64,000 bases of DNA, taken from NCBI GenBank assembly GCA_030041375.1, contig JASHOA010000063.1, positions 1 through 64,000 of the forward strand. Direction: 5' to 3'. The notes beneath the pieces are model-generated. The model did no database searches. It was given only the letters and a program-made list of their open reading frames with translations, and was not told the origin of the DNA. Shown here one piece after another: positions 51,370 through 61,737 of this stretch. The DNA comes from Acetobacteraceae bacterium (GTDB taxonomy: Bacteria > Pseudomonadota > Alphaproteobacteria > Acetobacterales > Acetobacteraceae). Made by a program: the position numbers and the translations under genes. The first letter of the stretch is position 1; each line of letters starts with the position of its first letter.

Positions 51370-52956
51370 CTAGCGTGCGCGCACCACGGGCTGCTCGATG
51401 CGAAAAATTTCGAAGAAGCTGCCCGCGACCAGAAGGTGCAGGTGAGACGGCACGTCTTTCGGGGGAGACCCGAAATCGATCCACAGCAGATAATCGAATT
51501 GGTCAGGCCAGTCCCACCAGTACGGCCGCTCGCCAAAAATATTGCGCCGGGCATCGAGCGACTGCCGCTTGGTCGGATCAGCGCCTCTGCGCAGCTCCTC
51601 CGGCGTCGCAGGCAATCCAATCGGCTCCGCGACGTCGCGGTTGCGCGGCGTCACGTCTATCGTCGACCACCCGGTGAAGACGTCGGGCACAAAGATTGAG
51701 CGATCGATGATCGCCAGCTCCGGCATGTGCCAGTACGCCTCGCGGTGACGAACCGCGAAAAACCTTGGCACGCCGGGCAGCCTCGCTGCGCCTTCCGGGA
51801 TTGCGCCCTCGACGATCATCAGTCGCGATCCCGGCGCGATGACCCGCGAGGCGGCGCGGAATTCGGCAAACTGGCGGTCATAGTCACGCCAGCTTTGGCT
51901 CACCGCCCAGATACGCAGGCCGAGCACGCAAAACGCGATCGCCGCGAAAGTCGCGGTCGTCCGGCGCGACGCTATTCGCACCTGGCTGCTGGCGATCAAC
52001 AGGAACGTGAGAGCGACCGGCAGCCTCAGGTCCGCCGCCCAGCTCCCGCTCAGCGTATTCGGCATCGCTATCGCCACAACCGCCATGATGGCAAGCGGTC
52101 GGCGGAATTCCGGCGCCAGGTTGAGCGAGCGCGTGCGGATTGCCCAAACAAGGAAGGCAAATGCCAGCAATCCAACGATCAGGTCGAATGGCGTTGGGAC
52201 GTAGCCAAACGTAAACGGCGCGATCAGCGCGTGCAGCTTGTCGCCCAGGCTGCCGTACAAGGTGACCGTCGGACCGCCATGCTTGAGGCTCACAAACCAG
52301 AGCACCAAGCCGGGCACGAATTGCGCCCCGGCGGCGATCAGCGATAAAGTGCCCGACACCGGGATTCGGCGCTCCCTGACGAGGCTATCCAGTTCATAGA
52401 GCGCAACCGTCAGCCCGTAGAACCCGAAGGCGAACAGGTGGAAGAGAAAAAGCAGGCTTGCAACGGCTGAGAAGACGAGGATTCGCGGGGCGGGGCGCCA
52501 CCCCCGCGTCGCGATCCAGCCGCTCAGCGCGAACAGAGAGGCGCCGATCCCAAAGAGGCAGCTGAGAAAGCCCCAGAACAAGACGGCGTTGTAGACGAAC
52601 AATGCCGACCACAGCGGCCACACGGCCCACCGCCCATAGAGGACGCGGTGCAAACTCGCCGTGCCGCCGATCAATGTCAGTACCGTCAAGGCAATGAAAA
52701 CGCGCCCGGCTGCCTCGATCGACACGACTCTCGAGATCGGCGGGACGATCAGATCCATCGCCAGGTCGGGCAAGATCCGCCAGTGGATTTGGTAATTTGC
52801 GGCCAGCGCCGGTATGTTTCCCCGCTGGGCAAGTATCCACATCCGGGCGAGATGATCGGGGTAGTCGACAAGTGCAGGCACGCGGACCCAGAGCAGCGGC
52901 GAGATTGGGGCAATCATGAAGAGGACGTAAAGCGCGAGCCGTGAAGCTCTTGTCAT
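51370..52956 (-). CDS. Integral membrane protein with possible GT-C-like fold
   Basis: A 528-residue protein with about ten helices. The early VPALVDYPDHLARMWILAQR contains a D-Y-P-x-H motif in the first loop, as in some GT-C-type proteins whose first periplasmic loop carries catalytic Asp. LFVYNAVLFWGFLSCLFGIG and FALSGWIATRGWRPAPRILV are conserved-looking. The soluble C-terminus (SIFVPDVFTGWSTIDVTPRN) is about 130 residues. The ATG at 52954-52956 is chosen; another at 53013 would add 19 residues. Function unknown. Confidence 0.62.
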   Translation of the reverse strand: MTRASRLALYVLFMIAPISPLLWVRVPALVDYPDHLARMWILAQRGNIPALAANYQIHWRILPDLAMDLIVPPISRVVSIEAAGRVFIALTVLTLIGGTASLHRVLYGRWAVWPLWSALFVYNAVLFWGFLSCLFGIGASLFALSGWIATRGWRPAPRILVFSAVASLLFLFHLFAFGFYGLTVALYELDSLVRERRIPVSGTLSLIAAGAQFVPGLVLWFVSLKHGGPTVTLYGSLGDKLHALIAPFTFGYVPTPFDLIVGLLAFAFLVWAIRTRSLNLAPEFRRPLAIMAVVAIAMPNTLSGSWAADLRLPVALTFLLIASSQVRIASRRTTATFAAIAFCVLGLRIWAVSQSWRDYDRQFAEFRAASRVIAPGSRLMIVEGAIPEGAARLPGVPRFFAVRHREAYWHMPELAIIDRSIFVPDVFTGWSTIDVTPRNRDVAEPIGLPATPEELRRGADPTKRQSLDARRNIFGERPYWWDWPDQFDYLLWIDFGSPPKDVPSHLHLLVAGSFFEIFRIEQPVVRAR

Positions 52957-53194
52957 TGTGAGCTCGCCTGCCTGCGCCAGGAACGGCGCCCGGAGGATCC
53001 GTTCGGAGTTCATTTTCGATTCATGAGTCACGGGCCATCCGCTGCTTGAGGCTAGCTGTCTGAGCGGGAAGCGTATACGATGTACTAGTACAGCGTTTCC
53101 ATGGTTCGAATCATATCGCCGCACCCGCTGCGTGCCCAGGCGACTCATGGCGGAGCGACGGGGAAATGATCGCTTTCATGGAATCGATGTACTA

Positions 53195-53248
53195 GTGTGC
53201 CGACTCCAACGCTTGATACCGTAGGATGCACTCTAGTGGTCGGCACAC
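53195..53248. repeat. Inverted repeat upstream of the large hairpin
   Basis: GTGTGCCGAC (53195-53204) pairs perfectly with GTCGGCACAC (53239-53248) around a 34-base loop. ACTAGTGTGC at the left and CTCTAGTGGT inside resemble the GTACTAGTAC palindrome near 53082-53091. Together they suggest the end of a mobile or repetitive element. Confidence 0.5.
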
Positions 53249-53275
53249 GCCTCTTTATTTTCAGGGGTCTCTCAT

Positions 53276-53314
53276 CCCCTTTCGTTTGCTGCCGGCGGCA
53301 GCAAACGAAAGGGG
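53276..53314. repeat. Perfect 18-bp hairpin with three-base loop
   Basis: CCCCTTTCGTTTGCTGCC (53276-53293) is followed by GGC and then its exact reverse complement (53297-53314). No T-run follows, so it is not a classical terminator. It lies eight bases before a repeat-A copy. No second copy is visible in this window. Confidence 0.75.
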
Positions 53315-53321
53315 CAGGACA

Positions 53322-53428
53322 CTAGACCCGTGTCGGGCTGACCGTGCAGCCCGACACCGGTCTCGCGCTTTATTCGAGCCCGCGATTCACGCCCTCCGAC
53401 GATTCCGCCTCGGGCGATCGCGGGCTAG
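53322..53428 (+). repeat. Repeat family A, copy 3
   Basis: Same layout and length as copies 1 and 2, bounded by CTAG. The first stem has GACCCGTGTCGGGCT facing AGCCCGACACCGGTC, one mismatched pair: an intermediate between copy 1 (both arms with G/C swapped) and copy 4. The second half is identical to copy 4 for about 60 bases. Confidence 0.85.
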
Positions 53429-54640
53429 GAAGGCGGGCTTTCCGATGGCAAGTTGAACGGATGCAGCCGAATGCCCGCCTGCCCGAAGCCAGCCACACGC
53501 CCGGCGTGTTCATCGCTTCGGCGGTGGCGGCCGTCATGGTTGCGGCTACCCCACTGGCCGCGCCCGGCCAGCAACGGCAGCGAGCATTGTTGCCGATCCT
53601 CCATCGTGGTTTCCCTTACAGGGATCCGAGCTGTGCCGCGCGAACGCTTGCGGCGTGCAATCGCCGGTCTGAGCGACCCCGAGTGAGCCCGATGCATTCG
53701 AATCCATAGACCTTCACGCTCGGCGATTGGCGGCCGGGCTCTCGGTCATTGATCCGATCCGCAGCGAGGCCCAGGGCACGGACCCTCTGATGGGGCGCCT
53801 TTACGAATCTGCAGCGGGACGAGACCGGCACCGCACCAACCAGACTCGATCCCTGCCTCCTCGCTGCCGGGATGCCCCGAATTTGCCGCTTCTTCTTCCA
53901 GGCAATCCTGCCCCCTCGGCATGCAAGAAAGCGCCGGCGCAATCAGCACTGCGCGACCTCGGTCGCGGTCGCTTGCGCGGATAGCCGGGGAGGTCGGGAC
54001 CAATCGTTACTCTTGTCGAGCCGAGCGCAATCCTCCGGAGCACCCACCGCATTGCGTGACCGCTCGGGTCTGTATGCCGTTCCACGGAATTCGTGGGTCG
54101 GAGAGATGATCTGCGCTACGTACCGCATTGCCGTCCTCCTTCGCGGCAGGCTCATCATGGCCGCCGGTTCTGCGCCCGGCTCGGAAGCGCGTACGCTGGA
54201 GTCGGTCCGGCCCTGTGCATGCGCACGCATTGACTCCGAGGACACGCTTGCATGAAAGGGTAGGATTGCCCGAAAGAGGCTCGCTCCCGCCGCTCCCGAT
54301 CTCGCGGCCGAGTTCAATCGCCGTGAGCGCCGGCCCAGAGCGCGGGAGCCGGCGTCGGCCGACGCGAATGCCTCGGTTCGGCCGGCTTCCCGGGCCGCGC
54401 GAACGGGATTCTGCTTGGCGGATAGCGGTTCGCAAACGAATCAGTCCGCTTTTTTTCGACAGGATCCGCATCGATGGCCGCCACATAATGGACATAGTCG
54501 CCAGCCATGCACGAATGCGCTGCCGTTTCTGTGCTTTGCTGCCGAACTCCTGCGATCGGCAGACCAATCGTTGACAGAAACAAAACCGCCCCGCCGGTTC
54601 ACGAGAGAAAGCGGGCGGAGAGTGATGCGCGTCCGTTCGA
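53429..54640. other. 1.2-kb stretch with no convincing gene
   Basis: No open frame here gives a recognisable protein on either strand. The best small candidate starts at 53461 (82 codons; residues about 15-40 hydrophobic, VFIASAVAAVMVAATPLAA, possibly a signal peptide) but has no homologous feel and a low-complexity tail. A 200-codon minus-strand frame (54007-54705) is Arg-rich and lacks motifs. The region may be decayed sequence between the membrane protein and the sulfotransferase gene. Confidence 0.45.
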
Positions 54641-56550
<1,910 letters not shown>

Positions 56551-56551
56551 G

Positions 56552-57508
56552 TTGCCACCACAGCGAATTCTCCTCACCGGCGCCGGCGGCTTCGTCGGCC
56601 GGCACCTCCTCGCACTCTGCGCCCGGCGCTTTCCCGGCGCGCAGGTGCTTCCGACAGGAGAACGCGAACAATCGGGCATTCGCCGCCTCGACGTGACCGA
56701 CCTTGCCGCCGCGCGCACCATCATCCGGGAGTTCCGCCCCGATGCGGTGGTCCATCTCGCCGCCGTCGCCGCCGTGCCGGAGGCGAATCGCGCCGCCCCG
56801 CGCACCTGGCGCGTCAATCTCGGCGGCACCTGCCGGCTTGCCCGGGCCGCCCTCGAGGCGGCGCCGGCGGCGCATTTCCTCTTCGCATCCAGCGCCGCCG
56901 TGTACGGCCGCTCCTTCCGCACCGGGCTCCCCCTCGCCGAAACGGCACCGCTCGCGCCGCTCGATACCTACGCCGCAACCAAGGCTGCCGCGGAGATGGC
57001 GCTCTCGGGCATGGTGAGCGAGGGGCTGAGGCTGATCCGCCTCCGTCCCTTCAATCATATCGGGCCCGGCCAGTCGGAAGCCTTCGCGATCGGTGCCTTC
57101 GCCGCTCAGATCGCCCGCATCGAGGCGCGCCAGCAGCCGCCCGAACTCGCGGTGGGTTCGCTCGACGCCTGGCGCGACTTTCTCGATGTCAGGGATGTCT
57201 GCGCGGGCTACCTGGCCGCTCTCGAGCGGGCCGAGACACTGGACAGCGGGATCGCGATCAACCTCGCCTCCGGCACTGCGCGCCGTATCGGAACCGTGCT
57301 CGACGAACTCCTGTCGCTCGCCCGCCTCCGCATCACGGTACGCACGGATGAGCGGCGCCTCCGCTGGTCAGACCTCTCACTCAGCGTCGGCGATGCCGCT
57401 CTCGCCGCCCGCCTTCTTGGCTGGCGTCCCGCCATCCCCTGGGAAAAGACGCTGGCCGATCTTCTGGCCGATTGGCGCGAGCGGGTTGCTCTCTCTCCCC
57501 AGCCCTGA
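56552..57508 (+). CDS. rmd: GDP-6-deoxy-D-mannose reductase-like SDR enzyme
   Basis: A 318-residue NAD(P)-dependent SDR enzyme. RILLTGAGGFVGRHLLALCA binds the cofactor, AVVHLAAVAAVPEANRAAP, FASSAAVYGRSFRTGLPLAE and APLDTYAATKAAAEMALSGM (Tyr and Lys) and RPFNHIGPGQSEAFAIGAFA match the reductase that follows Gmd. A TTG at 56552, with GGCGGA upstream, is the likely start since no ATG precedes the motif. Fucose synthase is an alternative, but the sequence is closer to RMD. Confidence 0.87.
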   Translation: MPPQRILLTGAGGFVGRHLLALCARRFPGAQVLPTGEREQSGIRRLDVTDLAAARTIIREFRPDAVVHLAAVAAVPEANRAAPRTWRVNLGGTCRLARAALEAAPAAHFLFASSAAVYGRSFRTGLPLAETAPLAPLDTYAATKAAAEMALSGMVSEGLRLIRLRPFNHIGPGQSEAFAIGAFAAQIARIEARQQPPELAVGSLDAWRDFLDVRDVCAGYLAALERAETLDSGIAINLASGTARRIGTVLDELLSLARLRITVRTDERRLRWSDLSLSVGDAALAARLLGWRPAIPWEKTLADLLADWRERVALSPQP

Positions 57509-57520
57509 CCAACGCGGTTC

Positions 57521-58417
57521 TCAGCGCTGGCCGGCCATCTCGCCGAGCAGGAAATCGCGAAACACCGCGACCCGTTTGGAATTGCGAAGCTCTTCCGGAT
57601 AAACGAAATAAACTCCGACCTTCGGCGCCTTGAGATCGGCCAGCACGCGAACAAGGCCGGCCGTTTCCTTCGCCATGTAATCGGGCAACGCGCCGATACC
57701 GAGCCCGGACTGCATGGCCAGCACCATGCCCTGCAGCGAGTTCACCTCGAGCACGGCGCGCCGCGGTGACCCCGCCCGCCGCCCGGCGGAGGCCAGCCAG
57801 TTCATGTCCGTCACCGGCGGATGATAGTCCCCGAACAGCACCAGCCGGTGCTCGTCCAGCTCTTCCGCCCGCTGCGGCACGCCATGCCGCTTCAGATAGG
57901 CAGGCGAAGCGCAGACATGCCAGTCCATGTCCATCAGGTGGCGCTGGACCAGCTCGGGCTGGCGCGGCGGATGCATCCGGATCGCGACATCCGCTTCCCG
58001 CATGGCGAGATCGAGATCGAGGTCGTCGAGCAGGAGCGTCATCGTGACGTCCGGATAGAGCTCGAGGAAACGCTGCAGTCTTGGTGCCAGCCAGGTCGCG
58101 CCGAACCCGACCGTCGTCGTCACCTTGAGCCGCCCGGCCGGCTTCTCCTTGCTCTCGGTGAGCAGCGCTTCGGTCATCGCCAGCTTGGCGAACACTTCCC
58201 GCACCGTCCGGTTCAGCGCCTCGCCTTGCTCGGTGAGAATCAGGCCTCTGGCATGGCGGTGGAACAGCGGCACCTGCAGCGCCTCTTCGAGCGCCGAAAT
58301 CTGCCGCGAGACCGCAGACTGGCTCAAATTCAGGGTCTCGCCCGCATGCGTGAAGCTGCCCGCCTCCGCCACGGCGTGAAAGACCCGCAGCTTGTCCCAG
58401 TCCATCGTGTCAGCCAT
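57521..58417 (-). CDS. LysR family transcriptional regulator
   Basis: A 298-residue regulator. WDKLRVFHAVAEAGSFTHAG, ETLNLSQSAVSRQISALEEA and LQVPLFHRHARGLILTEQGE form the winged helix; the C-terminal two-thirds are the effector-binding domain (VTTTVGFGATWLAPRLQRFL, VAIRMHPPRQPELVQRHLM). It is convergent with the rmd gene. The downstream gene on its strand is rmd's opposite, so its target is more likely divergent or elsewhere. The ATG at 58415-58417 is preferred to a GTG two codons earlier. Confidence 0.88.
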   Translation of the reverse strand: MADTMDWDKLRVFHAVAEAGSFTHAGETLNLSQSAVSRQISALEEALQVPLFHRHARGLILTEQGEALNRTVREVFAKLAMTEALLTESKEKPAGRLKVTTTVGFGATWLAPRLQRFLELYPDVTMTLLLDDLDLDLAMREADVAIRMHPPRQPELVQRHLMDMDWHVCASPAYLKRHGVPQRAEELDEHRLVLFGDYHPPVTDMNWLASAGRRAGSPRRAVLEVNSLQGMVLAMQSGLGIGALPDYMAKETAGLVRVLADLKAPKVGVYFVYPEELRNSKRVAVFRDFLLGEMAGQR

Positions 58418-58523
58418 CCCCACGCATCCTGATCCGCCCGGACGCCTTGCTCGATCCGCTCCGGCCGAGAGGGAAAGATCTCAGTGCCATCGGTGGCCGG
58501 CTGGCCGATGGGGATTCCGCGCT

Positions 58524-59492
58524 CTACTCGGCCGCGAGCAGAGGACGATTCTCTGCCGCGGCCAGCCATTTCTCCGCTTCCAGGGCGGCCATGCAGCCGC
58601 TGCCGGCGGCCGTCACGGCTTGCCGGAAGATGCGGTCCTGCACATCCCCGGCCGCAAACACGCCGGCAACGGAGGTGCGCGTCGAGCCGGGAGCGGTCAG
58701 GATATAACCTTCATTGTCCATCGCCACCTGGCCCGCAAAAATCTTCGTGTTGGGCTCGTGCCCGATGGCGACGAACACGCCATCCACCGCCAGCTCGGCT
58801 GTTTTGCCCGTGCGCACGTCGATCAGCCGCAGCCCCTCTACCGTCTCCGGCGTGCCGCCGCCCAGTATCTCCTCGACCCGGCTGTTCCACATCACCCGGA
58901 TCTTCGGGTTCGCAAACAGCCGCTGCTGCAGAATTTTCTCCGCCCTGAGCACGTCACGCCGGTGAATGAGCGTCACCTCCGCGGCGTGATGCGTCAGAAA
59001 AAGTGCCTCCTCGACCGCCGTGTTGCCTCCGCCCACCACGGCAACCCGCTTGCCCCGGAAGAAGAACCCGTCACAGGTGGCACAGGCAGAAACACCCGCG
59101 CCACGCAGCTGCTGCTCCGATGGCAGACCAAGCCAGCGCGCCTCGGCGCCGGAGGCAATGATCACGGCATCGGCCTGATAGCTTGCACCCGAATCGCCGC
59201 GGCATACAAAAGGCCGGCGCGACAGATCGGCTCCCGTGATCACGTCCTGGACGATCCCTGTCCCGACATTTGCCGCCTGCGCGATCATCTGCTCCATCAG
59301 CCACGGCCCCTGGATCACCTCCGCGAAGCCCGGATAATTCTCCACATCGGTGGTAATGGTGAGCTGTCCTCCGGGGCTGAGACCCGCCACCAGGATCGGC
59401 TCCAGCGCCGCCCGTGCGGCATAGATGGCGGCCGTGAGACCCGCCGGCCCCGCTCCGATGATGAGGACGGGGCTCTGTCGCGACTCGGCCAT
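58524..59492 (-). CDS. trxB: Thioredoxin-disulfide reductase
   Basis: A 322-residue flavoenzyme that reduces thioredoxin with NADPH. VLIIGAGPAGLTAAIYAARA binds FAD, GVSACATCDGFFFRGKRVAV contains the redox-active C-A-T-C, VVGGGNTAVEEALFLTHHAA binds NADPH and GVFAAGDVQDRIFRQAVTAA is the FAD C-terminal motif. Full length and conserved. It could also reduce partners of the small redox selenoprotein at 30.4 kb, but no link is visible. Confidence 0.95.
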   Translation of the reverse strand: MAESRQSPVLIIGAGPAGLTAAIYAARAALEPILVAGLSPGGQLTITTDVENYPGFAEVIQGPWLMEQMIAQAANVGTGIVQDVITGADLSRRPFVCRGDSGASYQADAVIIASGAEARWLGLPSEQQLRGAGVSACATCDGFFFRGKRVAVVGGGNTAVEEALFLTHHAAEVTLIHRRDVLRAEKILQQRLFANPKIRVMWNSRVEEILGGGTPETVEGLRLIDVRTGKTAELAVDGVFVAIGHEPNTKIFAGQVAMDNEGYILTAPGSTRTSVAGVFAAGDVQDRIFRQAVTAAGSGCMAALEAEKWLAAAENRPLLAAE

Positions 59493-59699
59493 TTGGTCCT
59501 TCCCGTTCGTCTGCCGAATGAGGATATTGGCCGAGCGGTGCGGCGCGCAAGAAAAGACCGCCCGAAAACCAATCGCGAATGGCGAACGACCGGGGTGCGA
59601 TCGCCACTTGCAGTGCAGTGCCCATGCAATAATATTTCACGTAGGCGAGGTGCCTGGAAACGATCCCAAAGCCTGACCCATCTGTTGAAGAATCATCCG

Positions 59700-60179
59700 A
59701 TGAAGAGCCGCCAAGCGGACGTGCCTCACCTGGACGCCATCGACCGCCGGATCCTGGCCGAGCTGCAGGACGACGGCAGGATCACCAATGTCGAGCTGGC
59801 CCGGCGCGCCGGCATTTCCGCGCCGGCCTGCCTCCGCCGGGTGCGCCGGCTCGAAGAGGCCGGCGTGATCAAGGGCTATCATGCCGATCTCGAACGGCAT
59901 CAGCTTGGCTGGTCGATCACCTTCTTCGCCATCGTCGGCCTGGACAGCCAGAAGGAAAGCGTGCTCTCCGCCTTCGAGCGGCTGGTTGGCGAGTGGCCGG
60001 AGGTCCGGGAATGCCACATGATCCGCGGTGGCGGAGATTTCGTGCTGAGGCTCGTGGCCCGGGACGCCGCCCACGAGAACCAGCTCACCGAGCGGCTGAC
60101 CGGGGCGTCCCAGGTCAGCCAGGTGCGCACCTTGCAGACGATCCGCACCAGCCGCGACCTGACCGGCGTGCCGCTCTGA
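59700..60179 (+). CDS. Lrp/AsnC family transcriptional regulator
   Basis: A 159-residue regulator. HLDAIDRRILAELQDDGRIT, NVELARRAGISAPACLRRVR and LEEAGVIKGYHADLERHQLG make the helix-turn-helix, and the C-terminal RAM domain (VLSAFERLVGEWPEVRECHM, IRGGGDFVLRLVARD) binds an amino acid. The ATG at 59700 is the one that starts the conserved region; a long upstream frame covers the divergent trxB gene. It is divergent from trxB and 12 bases before a glycosyltransferase gene. Confidence 0.9.
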   Translation: MKSRQADVPHLDAIDRRILAELQDDGRITNVELARRAGISAPACLRRVRRLEEAGVIKGYHADLERHQLGWSITFFAIVGLDSQKESVLSAFERLVGEWPEVRECHMIRGGGDFVLRLVARDAAHENQLTERLTGASQVSQVRTLQTIRTSRDLTGVPL

Positions 60180-60191
60180 GTTCCCCGCCCG

Positions 60192-61367
60192 ATGGCCGAA
60201 CAGGCAACGGCTGAGCCTGCTCACGCCGCACTCGTATCCTCCGCTCTCGCTTTGGGAGAGGGGGCGGGGGTGAGGGTTGCCGCGCCGGAACTCACGGTCG
60301 TCGTCCCCTGCTACAACGAGCGAGCGAACGTCCGCCCCCTCGTTCGCCGCCTCGAGGCGGCGCTCTCGGGCCTGCGCTGGGAAGTCATCTTCGTCGATGA
60401 TGCGAGCCCCGACGGCACCGCCGCCGAGGCCCTGCAGCTCGCCGCCTCCGACCAACGCATCCGCTGCATCCGCCGCATCGGCAGGCGCGGCCTCTCTTCT
60501 GCCGTGATCGAAGGCGCGCTCGCCTCCTCGGCTTCTTTCATCGCGGTGCTCGACGGCGATCTCCAGCACGACGAGACCCGGCTTCCCGCAATGCTCGCCC
60601 TGCTCAGCGATGGCGCGGCCGACATCGCGGTCGGCAGCCGCCACGCCGCGGGCGGGGATGCCTCGGGCCTCGGCTCGGCCTGGCGGCATTGGCTTTCCGG
60701 GCTCGGCATCCGGGCCGCGCAGGCTTTTCTGCCGGTCCGGCTTTCCGATCCGCTCAGCGGTTTTTTCATGCTGTCACGGCCGCTCTTCGACCGTCTCGCA
60801 CCGCATCTCACGGGCGTCGGCTTCAAGATCCTGATCGAGGTCCTGCTCGCCGCCGGCCACAACGTGCGGATCGTCGAAGTGCCGTTCGTCTTCCGCCCGC
60901 GCACGGCCGGCGAAAGCAAGCTCGATCTCCTGGTCTCGATGCAGTTCGCCGCGGTGCTGATCGAACGGCTTTTCCGCGGCCTCCTGCCGGTGCGCTTTCT
61001 TGCCTTTGCCGCGGTCGGCGCGCTCGGCATCCTGGTCAATCTCGCCGCGCTCGCCATCCTGACCAAGCTGATCGGCCTTGGCTTCGAATGGTCCCAGGGC
61101 CTCGCCACCCTGGTTGCGATGCTCGCCAACTTCGAGCTCAACAACCGCATCACCTATCGCGACCAACGCCTCGTCGGCCGCCGCGTCTGGCAGGGCCGCT
61201 TGGTCTTCGTCCTGGTCTGCAGCATCGGCGCCATCGCCAATGTCGGCATTGCCGGCATGCTCTATCACCAGCACGCCGGCTGGAGCCTGGCCGGCACCGC
61301 CGGGGCCGCCATCGGCGTGGTCTGGAACTACGCGGTCTCGGCAACGCTGGTCTGGCGCGCCCGCTGA
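60192..61367 (+). CDS. GT2 glycosyltransferase fused to a GtrA domain
   Basis: A 391-residue protein. Residues 33-250 are a DPM1-type GT2 (LTVVVPCYNERANVRPLVRR, VIFVDDASPDGTAAEALQLA, FIAVLDGDLQHDETRLPAML) and residues 270-391 a GtrA domain with four helices (FLAFAAVGALGILVNLAALA, NFELNNRITYRD, IGVVWNYAVSATLVWRAR). It is the fused version of the pair at 26670-27733. Near residue 20 the sequence LALGEGAGVRVAAP is encoded by a REP-like GGGAGAGGGGGCGGGGGTGA, which suggests a repeat inserted in the N-terminus. Confidence 0.85.
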   Translation: MAEQATAEPAHAALVSSALALGEGAGVRVAAPELTVVVPCYNERANVRPLVRRLEAALSGLRWEVIFVDDASPDGTAAEALQLAASDQRIRCIRRIGRRGLSSAVIEGALASSASFIAVLDGDLQHDETRLPAMLALLSDGAADIAVGSRHAAGGDASGLGSAWRHWLSGLGIRAAQAFLPVRLSDPLSGFFMLSRPLFDRLAPHLTGVGFKILIEVLLAAGHNVRIVEVPFVFRPRTAGESKLDLLVSMQFAAVLIERLFRGLLPVRFLAFAAVGALGILVNLAALAILTKLIGLGFEWSQGLATLVAMLANFELNNRITYRDQRLVGRRVWQGRLVFVLVCSIGAIANVGIAGMLYHQHAGWSLAGTAGAAIGVVWNYAVSATLVWRAR

Positions 61368-61390
61368 GGGCATCGGTTTCAGGCATCCCC

Positions 61391-61496
61391 TCGACCCGTG
61401 TCGGGCTGGCTGTGCAGCCCGACACGGGTCTCGCTGTCTATTTGAGCCCGCGATTCACGCCCTCCGACGATTCCGCCTCGGGCGATCGCGGGCTAG
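61391..61496 (+). repeat. Repeat family A, copy 4
   Basis: Perfect 15-bp stem, GACCCGTGTCGGGCT (61393-61407) with AGCCCGACACGGGTC (61416-61430). Compared with copy 1 a C-G pair replaces a G-C pair at the same position. The second half (TTTGAGCCCGCGATTCACGC to CGGGCTAG) is like the others. Located between the GT2-GtrA gene and iolD. Confidence 0.85.
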
Positions 61497-61737
61497 CACC
61501 TCGAAGCCCTGCTTCAAACGGCTGCCACCTCTGCCTTGAAGAAGCGGATCATCCGGAATCGCGCCGACGAAGAGCCGCGCGGACTGCGCGATCCCGGATT
61601 ATCTTCGCGTGGGACTTCTTGCTAGCATCAACCCGGTAGAGCGTGCTGCCGACGCAAACCGCGCCGCAACGATTGGCCGCAAAGCATCTCGATGCGCGAC
61701 GCCCGGTTCGATCCGGCTCAGAGCGGGAGGAGACCCA

